Below are positions 25,901 to 37,919 of a stretch of DNA of 64,000 nt, in pieces. Below the pieces are notes generated by a model that did not search any database, was not told the origin of the DNA, and worked only from the letters and a program-made list of their open reading frames with translations. The DNA comes from Plantago elongata (Eukaryota > Streptophyta > Magnoliopsida > Lamiales > Plantaginaceae). The stretch's first letter is position 1. Each line of letters opens with the position of its first letter. The stretch is taken from assembly GCA_036897095.1 (NCBI GenBank), contig JAYMSP010000229.1, forward strand, positions 1 to 64,000, in the 5' to 3' direction. A program made the translations under genes and the position numbers.

Positions 25901-28081
25901 AAATTCAACCAGTGTACGCATGAAGCACTTAAGTGAACTAACTATGTACAGAGCATTTATAGTTATGTGGATCTGTCTAACTCACCTTTTTATGGTACTC
26001 TTTCTTCAAAAAAACCACGTCGATTTTCTTCTCACGCTGAAATCCGAGAGCTTCATAATGATCCACACTACTTAGAATTCTATTCATCTCTGAAATTGAA
26101 CTCACATCTTCTCTGGCCACTTGTTTTGCAACAACTTCATTTGGCTTTTCAATGGAATGTAAAGTAGTAGTGGGCTTACTAGCCGAGCTAAATGACTCTG
26201 ACTTGTGCTCCTTTTCTTCTTCTTTTTCAGTAGGTTCAAAATAGTCGCACTCGGTTGAGAAAGCTTCTTCTGCAAATGAGTTTGTTTCTTTATGTTCCTC
26301 AAAGTGAGTACTTTCACTCAAACTATCACACCATTTGATCAAGTAGCTGAATAAATCATTTGACAGGAAGGCAAGGTTAATTGAGAGGAAAACCCCAATC
26401 CAACCTACTCGAACATGGACACAATACATGGAATATATTGTTGCCATGAATACCACCAACCGCGCATGATTTAGGCTAAACAAATAACCTGCAGTCGGAA
26501 AAATCACATTAGTATCAACAGGTAGGTGCATCAGAAATAAGAATGCGAGCTATCAATATGCATCGTTTATTAAAATAGTATACACTTGGAGAAATATAAG
26601 TTTGAAATTGTCTCAACTACTTACAAAAACATAAGTTCCAAGTATCACTCGAGATAAATAAATAACAATGGAGAGAATCGAGACATACCACCAACTATGA
26701 ACAAGGTGCCCGTTATCCAAAAGTTAGCATACATCCATAAAATTAGAATCGCAAATAGGCCAACTATGAAAAGTCCGGGAGTGTAACCTAAATACTGAAC
26801 AGCAACTCGAGCAGCTCCCTGAAATACAATTAAACAAATTGTAAATCAATTAAACAACAGCTGCTAAAAGCAGTAAAGAATTTTATGCAGTGTGTCTAAG
26901 TTGTGAAAAGAAAGCTTTTATTACATCACACACAATCCACTATAAAGCAGTGTCCAGGACCAAGTTTCACATCCTGAGATGTTATTCACATTTCCTTTTT
27001 ACAATTAATACATCAAGAAATATTTTCTTTTTATTTGAGAATAACACCAAACATTTCATAGAGGAGAAACAATGATCTATACATTTTGCTGTCAAGACCA
27101 TCTGTACATGAAGTGTAGGAATTAGGATACACTATTATCCCATGCATCTGCAATATTATGTTTCTCAAATATATATTTGAAGTTTTTAGTATCCTCCATT
27201 TGGATTATCCAATGGTGCACAATTAGTATTTAGTAAAATGGTCTACTGTAGATCACATTTTCTAACTAAGTGACAATAAACTCTTACGAAAACAAATAGG
27301 CAGGTATGGCCAAAAACATCCGACAAGTCTCAGATTGCAGTACGCTGCAATTTGTTTGATAAAAAACAATGAATATACTCAATTACCTCATGTATGGCAA
27401 CAAGTACTATGCTTCACATTCGTGGTCATACTAAAACATGAAACGTGTAAATGAAATAGCATTCCATGAGGAGTTTATGATCATGAATCTTTAAAACTGC
27501 AATGATTTGTACATTACAACTACCAGAAAAGGAACACAAATGTTATTTCTAGTCCATGTAAGTGTGTACATATGTAAGGAAACCAAGGTTATAAGATGTT
27601 TCCAACCATACACCTAATCAGGATATTGAAATGAAGTCGTCAAAACAATCACACCAACAAGAAACTGGATCTAGAGATCAAACAGGAATAACCAATGTGA
27701 ATCTAGCATTGCAAAAAAGTAAAATATCATACTGATAAATCTAGTAAGACAATGAAGCCATACCAAACTAAGAAGCACATATACAAGACACGACATTGAC
27801 GTCAAGCTCAGGAAACAACTCCACATGATCACAAGCAATGCCGCGGATCCCAGCCCGATAAACGATTGTAAGCCCGAAACCAAGCAGTTCTTCCAGTAAA
27901 CTAACAAGAACAGCAGTCCTTGCCCCAAATTCGCACACCCATAACACACCATTGGCCAGTGCCTCTCCATGAAAATCCCAATCTTGTCCCTCAAATAATC
28001 GAATACATTAGTTGCCACAGAGTAACTGTCCTTTGATTGCAACCATTTCAACCCCTGATTGAACAACCCAATATCCTCCAT
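22955..28081 (-). CDS. Membrane J-domain protein with Jiv90 domain (DNAJC14-like)
   Basis: Nine exons on the minus strand: 28081-27764, 26818-26689, 26488-25986, 24790-24710, 24631-24536, 24351-24238, 24148-24065, 23619-23548 and 23218-22955, making 553 aa. The N-terminal part (about 50-215) has several hydrophobic segments (e.g. GLGSAALLVIMWSCFLSL, LFIVGLFAILILWMYANF), so the protein sits in a membrane, probably the ER. An acidic linker follows. The J-domain starts at DHYEALGF (about 290) and has the key VHPDKN (321-326) needed to stimulate Hsp70. Next comes a Jiv90-type zinc region with C391-x-x-C394 and C413-x-x-C416. The C-terminus is conserved (GMACRPNTHRPSFHVNM ... basic KRRKSWSPFKLPQKKG). 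Introns 1-3 are long; intron 3 holds a Harbinger-like MITE. The start is the first Met of MEDIGLF. It resembles plant proteins annotated as dnaJ homolog subfamily C member 14; the client is unknown. Confidence 0.93.
25121..25224. mobile_element. Small Harbinger-like MITE (family B) in J-gene intron 3
   Basis: A 104 bp element with ends GGGCTCTCTTCGTC and, inward from the right, GGCTGTGTTCTCTTC. It is flanked by TTA on both sides (25118-25120 and 25225-25227). The interior has CTGAACTGAA-like words. Relatives are at 54406-54544 and within the arms of the foldback at 31566-32304. Confidence 0.7.
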
Positions 28082-28692
28082 CACCTAACCTAACACCTCC
28101 GAAAGCTACACTGTCAAAAGATAGTCAAACAAACTGAACAGAACTCCCAACCCAATACACCTATCTCAATCATTTGCCCATTTTCCATGAAAAAAACCGG
28201 AACTTTGTTTGCCTCAGCAATATCTTACTAACCCAAATGCTACAACACCAATTATAACACAAGCCCCAAATCAACCTAAATCAAGAGCATTACCAAACTC
28301 AGCAAAATCTGAGCTTTATAGTGAAAATGGATCCAGAATCTAACTCACTCCACACGAGAAAAAACTGAGATTTAAGAAGTCAGCAAGAAGTTAAGCTTAA
28401 AAAAGGCAAAACCCAACAAAATTGCTTGACAGGTACGTCTCCGAAAAAGAAGCAAAACCCATAAATAAACTCACAGCATTTTCCACTTTATTGACAAGAG
28501 AAATGTAGATAGATAGATGAGTAAATGAATGAATCACAAGAAAGCAAGTGAAGAGAATAAAGAAAGGTGAAATGAAAGAAACCCTAGGCTTGGCTTGTGT
28601 AAACCATTCTTTTTGGTGTTTTTCAGAGACTAGTTGTGAAAAGAAAGTGGAAAAAGTTTTAGAAAGGAGCCATGAGAGTGAGACAAGCAGTC

Positions 28693-28694
<2 letters not shown>

Positions 28695-28736
<42 letters not shown>
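28695..28736. repeat. (GA)21 microsatellite upstream of the J-domain gene
   Basis: Twenty-one GA units about 615 bp upstream of the ATG. On the gene's sense strand it reads (CT)n, which is common in plant 5' leaders and core promoters. Together with the distance to the ATG it suggests a 5' UTR intron in between, but no splice pair was fixed. Confidence 0.8.
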
Positions 28737-28739
<3 letters not shown>

Positions 28740-31565
28740 AAGAATAGCAAGCAATTGCAATTCTTGATTTTTGATTTCTTCATCAATGAAAGGGAATAGT
28801 AGTGTTTAAGTAATTCTTGGTTTGTTATCTCAATCTTCAATTCTTGGAAATGATTAATGGCAGTAGTTAGTAATTAATTATTGGATAAGATAAGATCTCA
28901 TTTAGTTATTTGGACCTTTTTTCTGTTAATAGCTTCACATTTATGTTGGTAGTTATTTCTACACTATGCCAATTTTGAAAACATGCAATTTTTATGCATC
29001 TCCAATTCAGATCGTGTCTCACTTAATCGTCCAATGTTTCGTATAATCCTCATCTTATACACAATAGTGATATACAAGGTAAATGAAATAAAATTTCTAT
29101 GTCACAAAGAAAATTATTTTTCCAAATGAAGGAGGTAGATATGTGATTGGATTTGGAAAGAATATAAAGGTTAATGGGAAAAGGGAAGATGAAAATCGGA
29201 TGACAAGTTCTTATAAATCAATGTCACTAGTCCTTTCGAGATTCTAGAATTAATAACAATTTAGCGTACCAGGATTATAACATGAGAACCCGTTTAATTA
29301 GTGAAACCCTATTAGAAATTTATGAACTATTGATTAGTGATATGCATCAATCTATTTGTTCTACGAATCAACATATGTATAATCTAACACAATTAGTACG
29401 CTCCTAGAGTTAGGAGGTCATATTTTAAGGTTATTGTAAAGAAAGCACATCTAATTACACATTTTTCTTAATGGATATCGTTGAGGCCTATTAGCTTGGT
29501 GGCTTAGGTTGAGGTATTGATTCGATTTCCCTTAAATGCGCTTTTCAGATTTTAGTGTATTATAGTTATGATGGATCAATTGAAATGCATGATAAATTTT
29601 TATTCATTGAATTGAATTGATGTAATGGGATTTTAATATTCTAAGAAAAAAGTCTCATTAATTCATTTCTTGTTTATAACTGATCATAATCAACATGCCA
29701 CTTTTGTTAAAATAACAAGTGGTACGTATCTCATTTAGCACATCTTTATCGAACTGTTACATTTGATTTCCTCACCATTTTTAGCAAAAGTAACATAAAT
29801 TTCAATGACCATTAATTACAACCCAATAAGCCATCGATCCACATAAAATAAATAAGTACATCCCACCATCAATATATAATAATATTGTATTATTCTTATT
29901 TGTTGTGTTTAAAAGTAATGTATTTTTGGGACAAATTGTGATGTTTCCAACCTATTTTATCCTCACTCATCATTTAATCATTCATATACACTTTATGAAG
30001 ATTTCAAATTGTATCAAATGTGATCCAAAATTATACGTTCTCGAATTATACTCAGAAGAGACAACGAGATAATGTGGGTTGAAGGAACCACTTGGTTTAT
30101 GTTAGAAATTTAATGGAGGAATCAGTTTGGAGCGTGTGCATCATGGGACTAGGGGAACGTAAAGTGAAACTCCAATTTGAATATATATTCATATTGGATA
30201 ATAGTTGTTTCTTTCTACTATTTACATTTTTATTATGTACATAATAAATGTTTCAGGAGAACTATTTTGAGTTCGACATAATTCTAGCGAGGAAATACAT
30301 GACTTATTCAAATAACTGAACCCATAATTTATGAGCTCTCCCAAGTACTTACCAATCCACGCAGGTACATTTTGCCATCTGAAGGTTCAAATAAACTAAG
30401 ATCAAAGATAACCAGCTAAATAGAATTCTTCAACTTCTATTCACTTTCAATACAAGTTGGTTTTGTTCTATATTATTTGAAGGCTGACCAATTTATGGGT
30501 CAAAACTCAAAAGCATTTTAAATTACTAATAAGTCTTATAAAATAAGATAATTGTAATTCTAAAGTAAGATGCTGGAAAATTTAAAGCAACTGGTTGTTT
30601 GGTAACCGTAGACAAGATCAACAAGGAATGAGATCAATCCCGTTTTCTTACTTGATGACTAATTGACTATAACAGCACAAGACCAAATAAATACTCCGTT
30701 ATCCAAAATTATGTCAACGTTGGTAATTATATTATTTTTTGGGTTTACTTTTATCAACTATGAGCTTAGAATATGTTTAATTAGTAAGCATTTGGATTAA
30801 TGAAAGACAAGGTCTAACATCACATCGCTTTTTATGGATTACTATTAATTAATTAAGACATAATCCTACAAAATTTTCAAGATCTTGAGACAAGGGAATT
30901 GTGTGACATTGATGTTGAATCAACTTGAATATGCGAAATTGCCAACATATTTAAATAGTGTTCATTCTTAAGAAAGAGGCATACCACATAGGTAAAATCA
31001 TACGTAACATGCCTCTTTAAATTTTGTTTAGTTTCATGAACAAAGATAAATTGAAAATTAAATATTAATTTAAATAACTATTTAATTTTAGTATGTTATA
31101 ATCTTTATTAAATCGTATATATTTTTATATGTAAAACTCCGAAAAATATTTGAGCATATATTTGAATTCATCTTGGCAAGACGAATCCATAGACACCAAT
31201 TCTTATATAGATAAGGTTAACTAAATAAATTATTTACATATTAAAATAAAAAAATTATAAATTGAAATATATGTTTTGATTTATTATGATGAAACGAATC
31301 CATAATGTCAATTATTTATTAAAATAAGATATAAATTTAAATAAGTATTTAATTGTGTAAATTTATATTTTATCTTCACTACTTAATTTTAGTATTTTGA
31401 CCGCATAGTTTATATATAGTTTTTATTGAGTCTCATATAAATTTATCCATGTAACTCCGAAAAATATTTTAATTAAATAAATTATTAATTCATTAAAATA
31501 AATATAAATGTATTAAAGAAATTTATTTTTTTAGAACCACAAATATATTTCATTACTCCAAAAAC

Positions 31566-32304
31566 AAGTTAGTACAATAGTCAACCGAAGTCCACACTAT
31601 CCGTATTACCAAATTCAAAACACAACCTATGCAAAACTGGGCTTTGTTCTCTTCAACTTAAAATCAATTCAGTTCAGTTCAGTTCAATTCAGTTTCATTC
31701 AGTACAATTTAGCTCAGCTCTACTTAGTTATAATTTATACATTACTTCAGTTCAGTTCAGTTTAGTTTAATTCAGTTTCGTCCAGTTCAGTTTAGATCAG
31801 TTAACCCCGAAGCAATTTATCAACATGAGGTTTAAATCAAGGATATAAGACCTCCGTCGAATTAAACAAAGTATAATCACACTTTTAATTTCAGCTAAAT
31901 CAAATAGGCTATCTCTGAAAAAGTGAAAGATTCTAGCATATGGTCTGGTTGAAATCTTTCTCTTTTTCAGCAGAAGCCTATTTGATTTAGCTGAAATTAA
32001 AAGTGTGATTATGCTTTGTTTAATTCAACAGAGGTCTTATATCCTTGATTTAAACCTTATGTTGATAAATTGCTTTGGGGTTAACTGATCTGAACTGAAC
32101 TGGATGAAACTGAATTAAACTAAACTGAACTAAAGTAATGTATAAATTATAACTAAGCAGAGTTGAACTAAATTGCACTGGATGGAACTGAACTGAACTG
32201 AAGTTATTTTAAGGTTTAGAGAACAAAGCCCAATCTTGCATAGGTTGTATTTTGGATTTGGTAATACGGATAGTGTGGACTTCGGTTGACTGTTGTACTA
32301 AGTT
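31566..32304. repeat. Giant foldback 1 (about 360-bp arms)
   Basis: The left arm, about 31566 to 31933, is the near-complete reverse complement of about 31951 to 32304. Matching landmarks are GTCAACCGAAGTCCACACTA on the left with TAGTGTGGACTTCGGTTGAC on the right, GTTAACCCCGAAGC with GCTTTGGGGTTAAC, and TCAGCTAAATCAAATAGGCT with AGCCTATTTGATTTAGCTGA. By eye, identity is about 90% and most differences are transitions. The loop is only about 20 bases. The arms contain runs of CAGTTCAGTTCAG and the GGGCTTTGTTCTCT end of MITE family B. An RNA from either strand would fold into one long hairpin. Confidence 0.95.
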
Positions 32305-32326
32305 CTTAAAAAATATCTAAAATTAA

Positions 32327-32836
32327 TTATAATTTTTCTATTGATTTTTATGCAATCATTTATGTATACATAATTGGGCCATAAACAAATTTTTAAAATT
32401 ACCATAAGTTGAGCTCTTTTTTTACTCTACATTATATTTTTTTAATATGACATTCTAGAGAATTAATTGGCCACATTGACTACAAAAATTATGGGTAAAT
32501 AAGTCTAGATCTATTGTTCAATCTAATAATATATTTTTTTTAAAATTTATTTTATCAATGGAGTTCATGTAATGTATCTTAGAATTTCATGGAGTTTCAT
32601 TGATAAAATTAATTTAAAAATAAAACGTTATTAGATTGAACGATAAATCTAGACTTATTTACCCATAATTTGTGTAGTCAATGTGGCCAATTAATTCTCT
32701 AGAATGTCATATTTAAAAAATATAATGTACAATACATGTTAAAAAAAAACTCAACTTATGGTAATTTTGAAAATTTGTTTATGACCCAATTCTGCATACA
32801 TAAATGATTGCATAAAAATCAATAGAAAAATGATAA
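32327..32836. repeat. Giant foldback 2 (about 250-bp arms)
   Basis: A second, unrelated inverted repeat starting 22 bp after the first. The left arm, 32327 to about 32578, pairs with about 32583 to 32836. Landmarks are CTATTGATTTTTATGCAATC on the left with GATTGCATAAAAATCAATAG on the right, and GAATTAATTGGCCACATTGA with TCAATGTGGCCAATTAATTC. Almost no loop remains. It is AT-rich and non-coding. It could be a foldback/MITE-type element or an inverted duplication. No clear target duplication is seen. Confidence 0.93.
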
Positions 32837-34596
32837 CATATTTCACAATTTCAATATTATTATGAAATATATTTTAAAATTTGAAAATAAAAAATTTTAA
32901 GTTGCAAATTCTTGTATGATCTCTCTGAATTTTGAGACATTGTTGTTTGTCTCTATCTCATGTGTCTGATGAGATGTTGAGGTAGACAAGTGTTTGTGGT
33001 CCAATGTCATTTAATTTGAAATAATGTTGAGGGACTATTTGATGATAATTTGACTAAATATTGAAAAAAAAAAAAGAGGTGCCGAGAAATAAATGAACAA
33101 CAGTACTATAAATCGAGACACTGTCAATTTAGATAAGCAAGATTTGTGTTGTCCGATCAATTTCTACCTGATTAATCAAACGTACAATTATGAATGCCGA
33201 CCCAAACACTGGCCAAATAAATTTATAAAGTTTGACTGGTCCAAGTATACTAAATGTATTTGAAAAATCTACGACCTAAAAAAGTAAAGATTTGATACTT
33301 ATATATAAAAAAATAAATATGGTACGACTAATGATGACGGATATATTTTTCAAGGTTAGTATCCAACCAACATGTTAAGGTCTCGACGAGTTGATATAAG
33401 ATAAACTTTATATCGGGCCATGCACCCTTACGGTCGTACCAGACCCGTTAAATAGTAACTGATACTATTTTTAATATATGTACCCCGCAAACCCCAAAAC
33501 AAAACTGTATAAAACAATTTACATGACACTAGCCTAAGAGAAGTATTCAAAATAGAAAATAAAATCCATATTTAAGTCATAGTTATCATAATAATAAGTT
33601 TTAGCATACATCCCAACAAAATTAAATTAAATTGATGTTGATAGAGTAGATTATATACTAAATATGTACTAGGACCATCTCCAATGGTCACACCCACTAA
33701 GATCAACATATCTCTTCCACATTAACATTTTATTCACCTTACAACCATTATACTCCAATGTTCACATTTTATTCAACTTTTCTTTTTTCATTTCTTTTAA
33801 ACTTCATCTTTTCATTTCTTATTATCTTTCATTTCATTTAAAATAAAACGAAAAATAAGACTTACATCGGTTCTAAATGTTAGAACTGGTGTCAGATCTT
33901 ACACCAAGTGAAACTCCGTTGGAGCTAATTAGAACGTGTCAGTCCAATGCCTTGAACTCAACTGGAGTTGGTCCGAGCTAATCAAAATGTACAAGGATGC
34001 AACATACACAACTCTATAACATTTAAAGTTGTTTTTGTTTGTATTCTATGTAAGGAGTTTGTTTTAATCGGTATTGCGTTATACTTTTTAGTATAATTAA
34101 ACTTTAGTTAGAAAAAAATGTGTAATAGGATATTAAATATCACATAATATGTATATAAAAGATATACAATTTATATAAAAGATTCCAACACGTAGATTTT
34201 TTATACACATGTTTACTAAGTTAGGACAAGTAACAAGATTCGAAAAACTGTTGAGGTCATGTCTATCTATATCATAATACACATGAAATTCTGTCATTTT
34301 ATTGTTAAACGGGTCGGATTCTATACAACCCGAATTAAATTCATTTGAAATAATAAAAGACCAGGCCCCGGTTAGAGATATATACTCGAACTAGTTACGT
34401 AGCTTCGTAAAACAAGACCCGGCCAACATTGTATAGATAAGTTAGTAAAACATACGTTTTCAGATAGGGGGTGCATGACTGCAGGGTGGGAGCCAAGAAA
34501 ATAATACTGCAAAATAATATTCCGTCCATACCAGATTTAACTTTATGTGGCCCAAACACAAATTGAAAGAGAATGAATAAGATATAATAAATAATA

Positions 34597-35069
34597 CTCT
34601 CTCCTTCCCAAATTGAACTTCTCGTGGCCCCGGACACAAGTTTGAAGAAAAAACTGAATAAAGTAGGAGATAAGTTGATAAGATTTTTGTGGTTATTTTA
34701 ATTTAGACGGATCTTCAGATCAATGTGTACTTAACTGTTTGGAATGGGATTAAAGTTCTCGATTCCAAAAGTAGGAGATATGCATGGTGATAAAGTAGGG
34801 AAAAAGTAAATAAAGTAGGATTGGGATTTTTCAATTAAGGGATGTGAAGATGAAGTTGTGACGGACCAAAATAACCAAAATGAAATACGGGAATATGAAG
34901 TTGGGACTAAATGAGTAATAAAGTATGAAATAGATTGAATAAACTATCAGAGATCGTAAAATGTATGATAGATGATAAATAAAGTAAATAGAATGTTCAT
35001 TTAAGTTATGTGAAGTTGATTGAAATGTTTCAAAATCGAATGCAGATGTTGAATTCGGGACAAAGAGAG
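34597..35069. mobile_element. Stowaway-like element, possibly composite
   Basis: Ends CTCTCTCCTTCCCAAATTGA and, inward from the right, CTCTCTTTGTCCCGAATTCA, with TA at both borders (34595-34596 and 35070-35071). At 473 bp it is longer than usual. An internal GGGACTAAATGAGTA near 34905 resembles another Stowaway right end, so one copy may sit inside another, or the segment may have been duplicated. Confidence 0.7.
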
Positions 35070-37919
35070 TAATTCTTATGTGTTTTGTAGGGAGCCAATA
35101 TACTACTTCGGAGTTGTTGGGAGCCAACTATATAAAGTGTGTTATAATACTTTTTTATATTTGATTTGAGTTTGAGGGATACAATTTATTTTACAAAAAA
35201 AAATTATATATCAGTTATTATTTAACGGGTGGAGTATATGTTATCTCTACCTGTGGTATCCTGAACGGGTTCAACTTGGATCTTATCAATTACAAATTAA
35301 ATTTGACATGATGATCAGTCGTATTTTACACTATTATAGTTGCTTTGGATGTTGACGTTATTTGTAAATTTTATTTTCTCAATTAATTTATTTATTTTAT
35401 ATTAGATAATGATTTACTTTATTTACAAATTTACATCGTTATGGGTTAGTATCCGATTGGATGTGTTGAGGTAATTACCAAATTATGACATTCCATGTTG
35501 AGGTCACTTGCCAAGTCTAAAGGCTCCAATCGTTTAATTCTAACTCTTATTTTTACATGTAAGTGGTTAGATTTAAAATTCGCTGAGACTGGTCTAAAGT
35601 ATACAAATATGTATTGATCTTGCTTAACTTGATGAGGTAGATCTTGATCAATCCAGACGAGTCGATCGAGCTCAAACTTATTTATAGTGTTTTGACCTTA
35701 AGCTCACATATTATGAGATTATTCTTTTACCGAAAATCAAATTCAGATTCAAATACCTACGGATCGAATTTGAGATTTCAATCGCAATTTCAATCGGAAT
35801 GAAATAAATTGCATTAACTAATTTATGCAAACTCCTATGTTTATATATGCAAGTGGTTTGGCACAATTTAATGAGGTTTGTCCGAATTTATGAACATAGT
35901 AAGTTATGTTCTCTTAAATTTAATTTTTTGAATTGAATTGAATTAAAATTTATATACTGTAAATATAAAAGAGTAAAATATTCATATTTAATGAAGAAAT
36001 TGTTTTTCTTTAAATTTTATATTTTAATTAAAAATAACAGAGCGTAAGTCGGTATGGGAGGTAGAATATCACATTACAAGTTAGCATTAATTTATGACAT
36101 GTCCATTTTATGTTGCATTGATCTGTGACCTGTTCATATAGCCATTTCCTGAACGTGAGATCATTCTGAATACGTACATAAATGTCGACAACTTTATTGA
36201 TTTGACATAGCTAGCACCAAGAATAATAGTAACAATCATAATGCAGCAGGATGGCATTTTCCAGGGAATTACTAGTAATTAATTGCTTCCAAGCAATATT
36301 TAGTGAGATTAGCAAAATTGACAACATTCATTCTTTATAAAGACTGAGACATTTTTTAATCAATTTACTAACATGAAGTACAATTATTTATTTATTAGTA
36401 AGTAAGTGTGTGATTTGGAATGAAAGAGCATGTTGCAAGATTCTTTCCAAGGAGAATTGGTATACCACTCGTACTTTTTTATTTCTATACTAGTATTTAT
36501 TATTTTCGGTCAGGTTGTATATATATATATTATTAATCAGGTTTATGTTAGGTTCACTTCGGTCTTGTTATTCTAATCTACCGTAGCTAACCAGTATGGA
36601 TGAGTACAAATGATGATGATGATACAAAATATCTTACCATTAAGCGAATAGCTCGAAAGCACCGGAAAGGTGAGATGTTGCCGGAAAGTGAGAGGAAGAT
36701 GAGAACATTAGTGAGATACAAGAGGTTTTGATCATGGAGAGTTCGACAATCGAGCATTGGCTAATCTTAGACGATCATGGTTAGCACATGTGTAGGTCTC
36801 CTACAATTGGCATGCTAGCGAAAACCTAACATGTTCTCTATCTCTCAATCGTTACAGAGCCTCTTAGGTTATGTGCAGTAGGTCAAGTGTTTGATGCACA
36901 TGGTTGATTGGTCTCCTTGACAAGACAGTACACGACTCTCTCCTAAGCATAGCATCTCCTTATTTGTCTGATGTAGTTCCGCCAACATGAATCAAAGTTT
37001 GCGAAGTTATATATGAATGGTTTACACTTCACGCTAGTTTGTTACCTTATACAAGTATAAAATTTGAGTCCGTTTAAAATGCAATTCGAATTGAAAAAAT
37101 TCAATCTAAACTGACTTGGATTTTTCCAATTCGGATAGCATCCCAAACGGCAAAAAAGTGACTAAATTCACATGCCTTGTGAGTCAAAATCCTTCATACA
37201 TTAAAGTGTCGGATATTCGATGGTGTGGTGCATTTCAAGTTGTGTGTTCATTTAAAACTTATAGATCCGATCTACATAAGTATTTTCTGTCGGAAGAAAT
37301 TGTTCCATAGGCCAGAACTAGGATTAATTCCAGTATGTACAAGTATAAAGGGAGGGATTTAGACCGGTACTCTTTTGAAATCAACAATTCAGAAAACGAT
37401 CATTGTATCATTTACATTTCATGATGTAAAAAAAGAATTCTATATTGTCATACTAATGCTTTTTTAGTACAATTTTAGGTCTGAAAACTGTACATTTATA
37501 CTTTATGATACAACATTTTTGTTACATTTACACTCGATGATACGTCATTTGTACTCCATGATGCAACATTTTTCTTTAGATCTTTATTTTGAAACTAACT
37601 CCCCAACTTTGATTGCTGGCAAGAATTTTCCACGTATAAACCCCACTACATTGGCCCAATACCCAATCTTCAGGCCCAAACTGTTAATCATAGAATTGCT
37701 TATTTCTTACAAACCAAAATGCATGTCTATTGGATAGACAACCATAAATCAATGGAACCGAACTGCTTATGTACATTGCTTTCCCCATTTCTCTATGAAA
37801 TGAATACCAGAAGGATGAGAATATATAATTGGGACAAAGTATAAACAAAACCTGGGGGGAAAACACACAGCCAAGTTCAAAGAAAGCAACGCAGAAAATC
37901 GCGCTCTAAGGTCCTCATC

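Larger units (their letters stand above)
28082..37919. other. Gene-poor intergenic region
   Basis: About 9.8 kb. The right-hand few hundred bases should be kinase 3' UTR, and the first 700 bp or so the J-gene leader and promoter. No gene is supported. It holds two adjacent giant foldbacks (31566-32836), a Stowaway-like element (34597-35069) and very AT-rich stretches with loosely repeated words (about 31040-31500, where a TTTAGTAT..ACTCCGAAAAATATTT block occurs twice). The stretch at 36640-37020 is less AT-rich and looks unique, but gave no recognisable protein. Confidence 0.6.

Noticed and set aside
29485-29560. tRNA/SINE-like GATTCGATTTCC word
   Set aside because: No cloverleaf can be drawn and no A box is seen at the right distance.
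33668-33930. hAT-type MITE suggested by CCATCTCCAATGG
   Set aside because: The opposite end (GAAACTCCGTTGGAGCT) pairs poorly and no 8-bp target duplication was found.
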